DNA of 64,000 nucleotides, taken from contig CM082588.2 in assembly GCA_040954595.2 (NCBI GenBank), positions 9,672,001-9,736,000 of the forward strand, written 5' to 3'. Below the pieces are notes generated by a model. It had not been told where the DNA came from. It searched no databases and saw only the letters and a program-made list of their open reading frames with translations. Both the position numbers and the translations under genes were made by a program. Positions 19,058-28,399 of this stretch are shown here, one piece after another; the first letter of the stretch is position 1, and each line of letters begins with the position of its first letter. The stretch is from Balanoglossus misakiensis. Its lineage: Eukaryota; Hemichordata.

Positions 19058-19706
19058 TAATAGAATCTCACATTCCCAAGGACCTGTGATCATATTCACA
19101 TGAGTTGGGGATTTTTGTCCCACACGAGCCGCAGGCGAGTGTGGGACAAAAAATCCCAAACGAGTGTGAGAAATACGATCCCAGGTCCTTGGTGTGTGAG
19201 ATTCTTTTTCTCACACGACCAGAAATTTGCAATATTAACGTTTATTTACAATAAAAGGACTAAATCTATAAAATACCAACTGATAACTGCATGACCAGTC
19301 ATATATTGATCCGCCCCTCAAAATATAGTCCCCATTTCATCACGAGTTTACAGTACACACATGCTATAAAAATGTGCTCAACACATTTAAATATGGAGAT
19401 TGTTTCCAGTGGTATAAATTCAAGCGATATCTAGAAAATACAACCGTGTTTTTTAGTCTGTCGCCAACCACGTACACCACTGTCGTCTGCACATGACCTG
19501 ATCACATTGTAGTTCAGGTTTGTGTACAACACATCACACAATTGGATAATATTTGTTCGTTCTGAGGGGTATGAATATCATTATCCAATCAGAGCTCGTG
19601 TCAGATAACAGTTGTCTGTGTGCGCATTAACACAGAGTGTGGGATCAATTTGATCCCACACTCTCTATCCCACACTCCCAGCGGCCAGGAGTGTGAGAAA
19701 AATTAT
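19058..19706. repeat. MITE with TIR taatagaatctcacac (long version)
   Basis: Ends: taatagaatctcacattccc and, inverted, gtgtgagaaaaattatt. The inside holds smaller palindromes around cacacgagccgcaggcgagtgtggga and ccaggtccttggtgtgtgagatt. Relatives: 29522-29919 (cleanest), 34620-34725, 38690-39058, 45731-46080. Confidence 0.65.
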
Positions 19707-19739
19707 TCCCATCTTGTTATAAATCTGAGCCCAGGTGTC

Positions 19740-21057
19740 TTTGGTGTGAGATTCCAGTAGTCAAGAGTAGGCTTACCTTGAATAATGTAATGCTTGTAAA
19801 TAATTTATAATTTCTTCTTACCCTCCAGATATGAATGTCACAGTGGTGGAAATGCGTGCCAACACTATTGTCAGAATACCCATGGTAGTTATCTCTGCGC
19901 TTGCAGACCAGGATTCTATCTGCTGGAGGATGGCTATGCATGTGGCGGTATGTAACTGTGGATATTGATCTCTTCTGTGGCTACACTGTTTGGGGATTGT
20001 ATATTGCTATGGTTACAATCAGCTAAACACACATCCTGTCAGTCCATTGCACACATTTTAAAATTTGAAATCAACCGCACACTCGTACTGAACACATGTT
20101 TGTTGAAATTGTATCTCAGAATTTTTCCATTTATAATTATGCATAATATAAACAAATTAACAAATGTGAAATTTTATCTTTGAAAATTTGTTTGCAAGGG
20201 TGAAAAAGTAATCTGTTTTTTTAAAAATCAGACAAAGTTTTGCTGACAGGGTACACGAGTTTCAGGGGATTTTGTTAAAATGAGAATGATAGAGAGTGTT
20301 AAAATTCTTAGATTCTGAGATTGCCATGGATATTGAGGACTTTGATGTAAAAACAATTAATTGATCAAGAAATATGTGGTTAAGTATATGTGTCATCAAC
20401 CTCACACTATACTATAAGACTGTCTGATATATTTATGCACAAGTACAATGTATTTTCACTACTTATATGCATAACTCAATCAAATTAACATAATTTATCG
20501 ACCTATAGCTAAATAAATTACCACAGCAAAGAATAAATATACACTTAGAAAATTCATATAGTTTTCATCTCATTTTAAAGACATTATAAATGCTTCTCCG
20601 AGGGGTACAGTAATTTTTAGGGTAAGCCTAATTCAAGATTCACGTTTCAAGATTCACGTTTCACGTTCCACAGCCCAAGATTCATATTCTGATTCAGATT
20701 CTAGTCTTGTCTAATATGTTTATGCTGCCGTAACCAGGGGTGCGTACGATTGTTTATTGTCCTCGATCCCTGCCCAAGCAAGGTTCCCCAAATATTCTGT
20801 TCGATTATCGCGTGACGTCATTGTCGGGTATCTCTTCAAGTTCAGTTTCAACAACATTTTTCAAAGAGAGATGCACCCTATTTATTATTTTCTAACACAT
20901 GAATGACCCTAGGCCTGAGATGCACCATGGCCGGCAATCTTGGTATTCACAGATACTTTTAAGCGTAATTCTGATATAATTGATAGGTTTAGGTATATTT
21001 TACAACCAATAACTTAAGCAAAGGACTAATTCCTATATTCTGAATCAAGTGAAAGTA
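19740..21057 (+). repeat. Duplicated block X (type-A EGF exon and introns), copy 1
   Basis: Nearly identical to 32270-33560 and, more diverged and truncated, to 41390-42030. Non-coding apart from the exon at 19829. In 33560 the sequence runs uninterrupted into block Y; here it is split by the transposon at 21060. Confidence 0.8.
19829..19947 (+). pseudogene. EGF-like exon type A, copy 1 (4-bp deletion)
   Basis: Acceptor taccctccag, donor g|gtatgt. Compared with the intact type-A exons at 32363 and 41491, it lacks four bases at the gaatgaat repeat (atatgaatgtcac versus atatgaatgaatgtcac). This shifts the frame at the second conserved residue block and destroys the DMNEC calcium-binding start. 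Downstream, the other frame still encodes CQHYCQNTHGSYLCACRPGF, the six-cysteine EGF pattern. The deletion lies in a 4-bp direct repeat, the kind of site where both replication slippage and assembly error occur. Confidence 0.7.
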
Positions 21058-21800
21058 ATCCCTTACCAAACCTGCAGCTCTGCAAAGAGCTGCTGAAAAG
21101 CTGAGGCAGCTCTGCAGAAACAGACATCCTGCAGCCTAATCCATAGAGCTGCAGAGAGCTGAATTGGTGAATATATAATGAGCTTATGAGCTACATGGGC
21201 GGACAGCCTACAGCTCTTGGACAGACCCCTCACAGACAACCCACAGCTCAGGGGCAGACAATCCACAGCTCATGGGCAGACATCACAGCTCATGTCATGA
21301 CAGCTCATACATACATACACACACACACTTACTCACACAATGTGAAAAAACAGTCAATACAATTAATGTTCAATAAAACTAAAATTCAATATATTGCTAA
21401 TTGTAAACTTTAAGTTCTTTTGTACAGTACAGTAAAAATAAAATGAAGGATAAAATGATAGAGCTACATAGAGTATAGTTCCACTAGCCATGTACAAACA
21501 CTTGTAATCTAAAGTTCGATGGAAATGTGGTCACTGTGATCAGAATATAGTCAGTGGTTTCACGGCAATAATAAAGATATCCGAGGCATGCTGCTGCACA
21601 TTTCTGTACGGGAACGATATTATTATGCAACGTACATGCAATGTCCACGCCATTTTGAATGAACCATTTTCGCGGATGCACGTCCACGCATCGTCGTACT
21701 TGAATGGCGATCAAGATTTCTTGTAATGAGTACGGGCAAATCAACAGCTATCAATGGATGCACCACAGGAGTAGGTGTTGGTTCAAAACGCCTTTGGTAC

Positions 21801-21972
21801 TGAGACATTTGATTACTTTGTGAATGGCGCCCTCTGTGTCAAGAGGTGGGAGGTGGGTAGCCTCGTTTTGGAAAAAAGACGCCATCTTGTTTTGGTGTGT
21901 GATTGTCGATGTCGAGCATGGTCTGATGTGAATAAAGAGTCCATTGAAATACAGTTGTGTGTAGACGTTTCA
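21801..21972 (+). repeat. 5' LTR
   Basis: 172 bp from tgagacatttgattac to gtgtagacgtttca, identical to the 3' LTR. It contains gtgaataaagagtccatt; aataaa is a candidate poly(A) signal for element RNA. Confidence 0.95.
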
Positions 21973-21973
21973 A

Positions 21974-21987
21974 TGGTGGCAGCGGTG
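21974..21987 (+). promoter_or_regulatory. Primer-binding site, tRNA-Leu type
   Basis: tggtggcagcggtg, one base after the LTR. It is complementary to CACCGCTGCCA plus the added CCA, which I recall as the 3' end of eukaryotic tRNA-Leu (AAG family). 14 matching bases to the recalled sequence; primes minus-strand cDNA synthesis. Confidence 0.75.
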
Positions 21988-21993
21988 TAAACG

Positions 21994-22851
21994 ATGGCCA
22001 AAAAAGTAGAATATTTCACCGGGGAGGAGAGAGGAGAACTGGAACCTTGGTTGGATAGATTCGATGCTATCATTGAGGCAGAAGGTAAAGAGAACAAAGC
22101 TGCAGCAATAATACGCACGTGTTTGAAAGGAGATGCAGCGACCGTAATCCAATTGCTGTCGGTAGATGACAAAAAGGACATAGATAAGATAAGGGTAGAG
22201 TTGAGAAAACATTTTGGATTGAAGAGAGATGAATTGTCAGCACAGCGGGAATTTCATTGCCGTAAACTGGAATCCGGGGAGAGCATTGGGAAGTTCGTGC
22301 GTTCCCTAAGAAAGCTTGCAATTGAAGGATTTCCCAAATGCGTTGGTAGCGGATTAGACTCAATTATCAAAGGTCAGTTTATCGTCGGTCTTCCTAGGGA
22401 ATTGGGCGACCAGTTATCTGTTGCCTTACACTACAAAGTTGCCGAAGCGGAGTTAAGTGAGGTCGTGGATTTTGCCACGAACTGGCAAAAATATCAGACA
22501 AAGGAGAACACTATTTCTGTTGACAACGTCATGCAAGTAGGGGAGGTCGATACAACCGTAAGCAGTGTGGTACGCGAGGCTGTTGAATCTGCAATTTCAA
22601 GCTTAGAGCCCACAATTTCAGCAATGGTTGATGCGCAAGTTAATCGGGTGTACGGAAACCAGAGCAACCAACAAAGAGGTAGTGGTAGAACCAGTCGCTC
22701 ATCAACAAGGCCTGCACAGACAACTGGTAAGTGTTTTGAATGTGGACGGTTCGGCCATTTTAGAAGAAACTGTCCTAATCGGTTCCAGTGTTTCAAGTGT
22801 CATCGTTACGGACATAAGGCAGCCAATTGTCCTGAATTTTACCCAAACTAG
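21994..22851 (+). CDS. gag: Gag polyprotein of the Ty3/gypsy element
   Basis: 285 residues from ATG, 21 bases after the LTR. The N-terminal and middle part (MAKKVEYFTGEERGELEPWL, then the RTCLKGDAATVIQLL and REFHCRKLESGESIGKFVR blocks) has the helical layout of a retrotransposon gag/capsid domain. The C-terminus has two CCHC zinc knuckles: C247-x2-C250-x4-H255-x4-C260 and C266-x2-C269-x4-H274-x4-C279, for RNA packaging. TAG at 22849-22851 directly follows a slippery heptamer leading into pol. Confidence 0.95.
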   Translation: MAKKVEYFTGEERGELEPWLDRFDAIIEAEGKENKAAAIIRTCLKGDAATVIQLLSVDDKKDIDKIRVELRKHFGLKRDELSAQREFHCRKLESGESIGKFVRSLRKLAIEGFPKCVGSGLDSIIKGQFIVGLPRELGDQLSVALHYKVAEAELSEVVDFATNWQKYQTKENTISVDNVMQVGEVDTTVSSVVREAVESAISSLEPTISAMVDAQVNRVYGNQSNQQRGSGRTSRSSTRPAQTTGKCFECGRFGHFRRNCPNRFQCFKCHRYGHKAANCPEFYPN

Positions 22852-25800
22852 TGGGAGGTCGGGGCGCTGGCCAGCCCTTGACCTCTGTTGAGAAGACGGC
22901 CATGGATGGTCTGTGTACTGATGATCTGGTGAGTGGCAATGTTCGGGGGACCCCGGAACTGCCTGTCCGGGGCCTTAGAGCCTGGGGATTGCCACATGAC
23001 CAGAATCAGTATCATAGTCAACAAACTGTTACCGAACAACAAATGAACAACGATGAACTCTCACCCCAAATATTAACCACAATGACTTCACGCACATGCG
23101 GCGACCAATATAAGACTACGGGTATGATAAATGGAGTTGAGACGCCCATATTCGTAGATAGTGGTTCACAAATTACCATAGTCAGAAGTGATCTACCAGC
23201 CATAAACGGGTTGCCACTGTATCCTGTGAATATTCAGCCAGAAGCAGTTAATGGTACACCCGTATGCTTTGATGGCCAGGTGCAAGTCGATCTTACTGTT
23301 CAAAATTTTGTCATTGGTCCAACATGGGTGTATGTAATGTCTCCAAAGCTCATGCGTAATGAATTCTTGATGGGAACGGATGTTATGGAAAAACTGGGAA
23401 GCATGGAAGTTGATTTTGTAAAGAAAACTGTGACTTTCAAAGGACTGACACAACCTAATACTTACCTCAACAAACCTGTAAATAACAAGATGAACTTGAA
23501 ACCACAGTGTTGCCGTGTGACATTACTACAACGAGCTGTTATACCACCTAGACATGAACAAATGTGTCATGTACTTGTCGCAGCTATACCGGGACAACAA
23601 GGACTCATTGAAGGTAGTGATCAGCTACTTGAGAAAAAACACGTCGCTTGTGCTGCCTCACTTAACACTTTGGATAAGGACAGAACAACCTGGGTTAGAT
23701 TATGCAACCCAAATCCTATATCTGTTAAATTGTACAGGGGATCCAGTATTGCCGAGTTCACGCCTGATGTTGGCCAACCCACAGTAATTGAACAAGTATG
23801 TGTTGAGAGCGACACACCTAAGCCAGAAAGTAAACAGGACCATGAAACTATTGATTCTTTGATAGAAAGAACAGATGTGAACCAGTCACAAAAAAATGAA
23901 GTTCATAAACTTGTTGAGAGTTTTGAGGATGTGTTTTCATGGAAAGGTGAATTTGGAAGAACTCATATTATAGAACACAAGATACATACTGGTATTGCAC
24001 CACCACTTAGATCAGGTGCTAGGAGAACGGGTTACCACGAGAGGGAGAAAGTCGACAAAATGGTGACTGAGCTATTGGAAAAGGATGTTATTGAGGAGAG
24101 TTCCAGTCCTTCGGCTAGCCCAATTGTCCTTGTACCCAAGAAAGATGGGTCCTTACGATTTTGCATTGACTTTCGTCGATTGAATTCGGTAACTAAGGAT
24201 GATGCATTTCCCTTACCGCGTATTGACGATGCCATAGACTGTCTTGGAGGGAGTAAATGGTTTTCCACGTTAGATATGGCTAGTGGCTACTGGCAAGTAG
24301 GTATGGATAAAGAATCTAGGGAGAAGACAGCATTTATATGTCACAAAGGACTATATCAGTTTAAAGTCATGCCATTTGGACTTAAGGGAGCACCAGCTAC
24401 ATTTCAAAGACTCATGTCGTCCATTTTCAGTCCAGAGATGTGGCATGTTCTACTTATATATCTGGATGACATCTTGATTTTTTCATCAACATTCGAGCAG
24501 CACTTGCAACGACTAGAGCTGGTATTCAGAAAATTGCGTGAGGCAGGACTTAAGCTACAGCCACGAAAGTGTCATTTCTTTCAAACTGAGATTGAGTATC
24601 TTGGCCAGCTTGTAACTCGTCATGGGGTGTCACCCAGTCAAAGAATAGTCAGTGCTGTTGCAGAGTTTCCCACACCTACTTCAGTAACAGAGCTTCGCAG
24701 ATTCATAGGACTTGCCTCGTATTATAGGAGGTTCATAGCAGGATTTTCAACTGTTGCAGCCCCGTTACACAAGTTGACTTCAAAGGGTGAGGTATTCATT
24801 TGGACAACAGATTGCCAACAAGCATTCAGTGAACTGAAAACTAAGCTGTCAAGTGCTCCAGTTTTAGCATACCCTAACTTTGATGTACCATTTTCGCTGG
24901 TAACTGATGCCAGTGGGGTTGGAGTTGGTGCTGTTCTTGAGCAAACAGTGAGTGGTGTAACCCGACCAATAGCCTATGCTAGCTCAATTCTCACGAAAGC
25001 GCAACGCAATTATTCAGCGACAGAGCGTGAGTGTTATGCGGTGGTCTGGGCGATTGACAAGTTTCGGAGTTACCTCTACGGAACTAGATTCAACATAATT
25101 ACGGACCACAGATCATTAACTTTCCTCAAGTCAGTGAAGGAGCCAAGGGGCAGATTGGCGCGGTGGCAGTCGGAACTGCAAGTCTATGACTATGAGATAT
25201 TACACAGACCAGGCAAAGCCATACCACATGCTGATGCACTTTCACGTGCCCCATTGATCGCAGTTACTACTGTTCAAGGGAAGTGGTCTTTTGACGAGTT
25301 GAAAGCGCTGCAAGAAACAGACCCAGTTATAAACAGAGTGCGTGACTTGGTTCGATTGAAACAACTCTGTACACCTGGTGATGGAAAACGAGTAAAGGAG
25401 TTAATGCTGCGTGCAAGAGGTCTTCATATTGACATTGGTACAGGGCTTCTGTGCTGTCGATACTATGTTGGGAGGAGAGAATGTATACAGGTAATTTTCC
25501 CAGACTCTCATGCTTCTGAGGTTCTGCCAGTGGTACATGATCAGGAGGGTCACTTGGGAATCAAACGCACATTAGCCAAACTAAAGAAGTCGTTCTATTG
25601 GCCGGAGATGAGACTTAGAGTACAGGAGTGGTGTCGCAGCTGCATACAGTGTAATCAGAACAAGTTGCAACTGAGAGGAAAAGCCCCATTGCAACGTATG
25701 CCTGAACCAACTCGACCATTTCAATGGGTCAGCACTGATGTATTTGGACCCATCCCAGCCACCAAGAAAGGAAATCGCTACATTGTAACCATAAATGATG

Positions 25801-26531
25801 GCTTTAGTAAATTTGTTGTAGCTAAAGCAATACCCAATCAAGAAAGTTCTACCATAGCAGAAATATTCATCAATGATTGGTGTTTGTTGTTTGGTCCACC
25901 AGAGACATTACACAGTGATCAGGGACGAAATTTCGAAAGTAATCTCCTGTCTGAGGTGTGCAGAATGTTCAACACATCAAAAACAAGAACATCAAGTTAC
26001 CACCCATCTGGAAATGGACAAACAGAACATTTCAACCTTACTTTGGCTGACATGTTAAAGAACTATGTTAACGAGTGTCAAGACAATTGGGATGACCATC
26101 TACCAAAAGTCATCCACACCTATAACACGAGTGAACATGATGCTACCGGGCATACACCGTATTTCTTACTGTACGGTCAGGAGGTTAGAACTGCATTGCA
26201 GCCAGTACCCACAGACACAGTCAACTCAAGAGGTTTGTGTACAGCCCGGGACAGGGTCAAAGATCATTTTGACAAACTCACCAAGGCCAGAAAACTGGTG
26301 TATGATAGACTGGCTAAATTGAGAGACAGACGTTGTGAGAAGTCAAAGATAAACAGCCGATTCTGTAAATACAATGTTGGTGACAAAGTTATGGTTGCTA
26401 ACAATGCCAGAAGGAAGGGACGTTCACCTAAACTCAGTGCCCGATGGAATGGTCCTTACATCGTCGTCAAGGTAATCAGCGATGTGTTGTACAGGATAAG
26501 CCAGGGGGGGGGGGGCGGAGAAGGAAAGTGA
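22836..26531 (+). CDS. pol: Pol polyprotein: protease, RT, RNase H, integrase
   Basis: Read by -1 frameshift from gag. Residue numbers counted from 22851: aspartic protease DSG at 103-105 (FVDSGSQ); RT with YLDD 537-540; RNase H TDASG at 685; integrase zinc H896-x4-H901-x29-C931-x2-C934; catalytic D963, D1023 and E1059, exact DD35E spacing. All key residues present. The frame stops at 26529-26531 right after a run of 12 G (26504-26515); the natural C-terminus continues in another frame (next entry). Confidence 0.95.
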   Translation: MLPKLVGGRGAGQPLTSVEKTAMDGLCTDDLVSGNVRGTPELPVRGLRAWGLPHDQNQYHSQQTVTEQQMNNDELSPQILTTMTSRTCGDQYKTTGMINGVETPIFVDSGSQITIVRSDLPAINGLPLYPVNIQPEAVNGTPVCFDGQVQVDLTVQNFVIGPTWVYVMSPKLMRNEFLMGTDVMEKLGSMEVDFVKKTVTFKGLTQPNTYLNKPVNNKMNLKPQCCRVTLLQRAVIPPRHEQMCHVLVAAIPGQQGLIEGSDQLLEKKHVACAASLNTLDKDRTTWVRLCNPNPISVKLYRGSSIAEFTPDVGQPTVIEQVCVESDTPKPESKQDHETIDSLIERTDVNQSQKNEVHKLVESFEDVFSWKGEFGRTHIIEHKIHTGIAPPLRSGARRTGYHEREKVDKMVTELLEKDVIEESSSPSASPIVLVPKKDGSLRFCIDFRRLNSVTKDDAFPLPRIDDAIDCLGGSKWFSTLDMASGYWQVGMDKESREKTAFICHKGLYQFKVMPFGLKGAPATFQRLMSSIFSPEMWHVLLIYLDDILIFSSTFEQHLQRLELVFRKLREAGLKLQPRKCHFFQTEIEYLGQLVTRHGVSPSQRIVSAVAEFPTPTSVTELRRFIGLASYYRRFIAGFSTVAAPLHKLTSKGEVFIWTTDCQQAFSELKTKLSSAPVLAYPNFDVPFSLVTDASGVGVGAVLEQTVSGVTRPIAYASSILTKAQRNYSATERECYAVVWAIDKFRSYLYGTRFNIITDHRSLTFLKSVKEPRGRLARWQSELQVYDYEILHRPGKAIPHADALSRAPLIAVTTVQGKWSFDELKALQETDPVINRVRDLVRLKQLCTPGDGKRVKELMLRARGLHIDIGTGLLCCRYYVGRRECIQVIFPDSHASEVLPVVHDQEGHLGIKRTLAKLKKSFYWPEMRLRVQEWCRSCIQCNQNKLQLRGKAPLQRMPEPTRPFQWVSTDVFGPIPATKKGNRYIVTINDGFSKFVVAKAIPNQESSTIAEIFINDWCLLFGPPETLHSDQGRNFESNLLSEVCRMFNTSKTRTSSYHPSGNGQTEHFNLTLADMLKNYVNECQDNWDDHLPKVIHTYNTSEHDATGHTPYFLLYGQEVRTALQPVPTDTVNSRGLCTARDRVKDHFDKLTKARKLVYDRLAKLRDRRCEKSKINSRFCKYNVGDKVMVANNARRKGRSPKLSARWNGPYIVVKVISDVLYRISQGGGGGEGK
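22842..22885 (+). promoter_or_regulatory. Programmed -1 ribosomal frameshift site with stem
   Basis: CCCAAAC at 22842-22848 fits X-XXY-YYZ exactly in the gag frame (C CCA AAC) and is followed at once by the gag TAG. Six bases on, gaggtc (22855-22860) pairs with gacctc (22880-22885), enclosing a GC-rich loop with a further gctgg/ccagc hairpin. Pol lies in the -1 frame and opens only after a TGA at 22833-22835, so the overlap is 16 nt and the slip must occur exactly here. It sets the Gag to Gag-Pol ratio. Confidence 0.8.
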
Positions 26532-26983
26532 TACATCACGATCAACTTCGTCCATACAGAGAGAGGCCAGGACATTTATACAGTAAGACGAGTGAGCAGA
26601 CAATTGATGCTGGTTCGCCTTTGCGAGATCCAGAGGTGTCAACTAATGGTAATGACCAACCGTCAGTTGCCGATAGTAGTGATTCCGATTCCGATTCTGA
26701 GGATGGGGATCTTTTGGGAAGTTCACGTATAGGAAATATACCAACCCAGGGGAGTGTGTTACCAACCCAGGGGAGTGTGTTACCCACCCAGGGGAGTGTG
26801 GTACCAGACCGTCAGACGGAAATGGAGCCGACTGGAAATGAAGGGATGGATGCTGCAGGGTCAGGGAGCCAGCAGACTGATGGCAACCATGGTGCAGAAT
26901 CTAATTTGCGTCGTTCTACCAGAGTGCGCCGTATTCCACGTCGGTTGCAGGATTATGTACTCACGGAACAGTTATCGGACTAA
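26516..26983 (+). CDS. Pol C-terminal tail after poly-G frameshift
   Basis: Directly after the G run the frame reads RRRKVIHHDQLRPYRERPGH, the usual end of the integrase C-terminal (GPY/F) domain whose GPY is present upstream (NGPYIVVK). One more G, or two fewer, would join it to pol. A low-complexity tail follows: acidic DSDSDSEDGD, three 7-residue repeats (PTQGSVL), then a basic RRSTRVRRIPRRL close to the end. The tail is not typical of minimal gypsy pol and may guide target choice; that is inference. Confidence 0.8.
   Translation, partial: RRRKVIHHDQLRPYRERPGHLYSKTSEQTIDAGSPLRDPEVSTNGNDQPSVADSSDSDSDSEDGDLLGSSRIGNIPTQGSVLPTQGSVLPTQGSVVPDRQTEMEPTGNEGMDAAGSGSQQTDGNHGAESNLRRSTRVRRIPRRLQDYVLTEQLSD
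26739..26802 (+). repeat. 21-bp coding minisatellite, three units
   Basis: Three copies of ccaacccaggggagtgtgt plus two bases, in frame, giving PTQGSVL/PTQGSVL/PTQGSVV in the pol tail. Confidence 0.9.
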
Positions 26984-27126
26984 AACTGTCTTTGTTGACT
27001 GTCGACTACTGTGTATGAAAAAATGCATTGATTGTTAAACATTATTTATTTATTTTATTTAATTATTTGCAACAGGCATGGAACACTTGGACTCTTGAAT
27101 TTATTCTTGTCACATGTGGACATGTG

Positions 27127-27143
27127 CAGGGAAGGGGGGGAAG
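27127..27143 (+). promoter_or_regulatory. Polypurine tract
   Basis: cagggaagggggggaag, ending three bases before the 3' LTR. Primer for plus-strand synthesis. Confidence 0.75.
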
Positions 27144-27146
27144 TTA

Positions 27147-27318
27147 TGAGACATTTGATTACTTTGTGAATGGCGCCCTCTGTGTCAAGAGGTGGGAGGT
27201 GGGTAGCCTCGTTTTGGAAAAAAGACGCCATCTTGTTTTGGTGTGTGATTGTCGATGTCGAGCATGGTCTGATGTGAATAAAGAGTCCATTGAAATACAG
27301 TTGTGTGTAGACGTTTCA
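27147..27318 (+). repeat. 3' LTR
   Basis: 172 bp, identical by eye to the 5' LTR; followed by GTAC, the target duplication. Confidence 0.95.
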
Positions 27319-28390
27319 GTACTTACAATCGTCCGGATCATATCAAAACGCGATGTGTTTGAATGCGACTGCATTTACTGACATCGAGAATGGCGGCCAC
27401 ATTGTGATGACCGCGTCGACCGATGCGCGCGATGAACGTACGTGACTGACCTCCCTTGTCATGATCTTGCGTGTTTTGATATCTGCACGTCATCTCTGAC
27501 GCATAAAGTAGTCGGAACAGCGAAAGGTTTTCACAAATTTTGTCAAAACTGCGTCGAAATGGCTTTCCGACATTGACTTCCGTGTCTACGCTGTGGACTC
27601 ACTAAGTATGACTGTTCAATGACGTTTTATGAATGGACCAATCCGGTTACGTATGGTAATGCGTCCCGGGTCAAAAGTCAAGTATTGTACTTCGGCCAGT
27701 AAAACTTGCAAGGGTTGTAGATTGCGGTGAATAAATATAAATAAATCGTGGAAAATTTGTATTAAAATCGTGATCTCTAAAAAAAGAGTGAGAACTTGAT
27801 TTTGAGTGATATTGCAGTACAAAATTACAAAAAAATACTTTTTATTCCTTGGGGAAGTGTTAATTATTCAGAAAAAAAAATATATTCTGAAATTTTCCAA
27901 CTTCAGAATTTTTCCAACTTCAACAGAGGATATGATTATTTCATCAACTAACATGTAAAAGTTATTTAAAAAGTCAACTGTGTCAATTAATGCATTATCT
28001 GGAAAGATACATTTTACGTGTCATGAATTACTATAGTTAATATATAGATAAAGGCCTTCATGCAATATTACATACACCAACACTTCATCTTGCAGTACGT
28101 GAGCTGCGGTGTACTTGCTTTTGCACTTGTCTGAGCTGCAGAAAGTCTTATCATATTGAAATTTACAGAAGGCATTGTTCCCTGCTGTTTTAGAGCTGTG
28201 AGTTAACTGCGTAGAGCTGCCGTTTGTCTACACAATGTTCTAAAAAAGCTGTCAAAGAGAATTTGGTCTGCTGCCAACAAATGACAGCTCAGAACAACCA
28301 TTGCAGACCTGCATATGAGCTGTGGATAGCTGACACAAGTCTAAATCAGAGCTGCAGCAGCTCTCTGCAGATCTGCAGGTTTGGTAAGGG
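27319..28390. other. Right part of the split TIR transposon
   Basis: Non-coding as far as I can see; the terminal 250 bases repeat agctctgcag-type motifs complementary to the left arm at 21060-21320. Confidence 0.55.
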
Positions 28391-28399
28391 ATGTAGATG

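Larger units (their letters stand above)
21801..27318 (+). mobile_element. Complete Ty3/gypsy LTR retrotransposon
   Basis: 5518 bp with 172-bp LTRs that look identical, bounded TG...CA, flanked by the 4-bp target duplication GTAC (21797-21800; 27319-27322). Order PBS, gag, -1 frameshift site, protease-RT-RNase H-integrase, C-terminal tail, polypurine tract. No envelope gene. Identical LTRs and almost intact frames indicate very recent insertion. The order RT-RH-IN and the integrase type define Ty3/gypsy. The only lesion I see is a homopolymer frameshift at 26504-26515. Confidence 0.96.
21060..28390. mobile_element. TIR DNA transposon (about 1.8 kb) split by an LTR retrotransposon
   Basis: Left end cccttaccaaacctgcag, right end ctgcag(a/g)tttggtaaggg, with arms rich in agctctgcag motifs for about 250 bases on each side. 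The sister block has the empty site near 33560 (aagcaatgtagatgg); here it reads aat|element|atg, so the target duplication is AT or the ends are one base longer. Without the 5.5 kb LTR element the transposon is about 1.8 kb. No convincing transposase: minus-strand frames near 21484-21808 are too short to assign. A 2-bp AT target would suit ISL2EU-like elements, but this is a guess. Confidence 0.8.

Noticed and set aside
21801-27318. Endogenous retrovirus with envelope
   Set aside because: After pol there is only the low-complexity tail and non-coding sequence up to the polypurine tract; no signal peptide or membrane protein frame.
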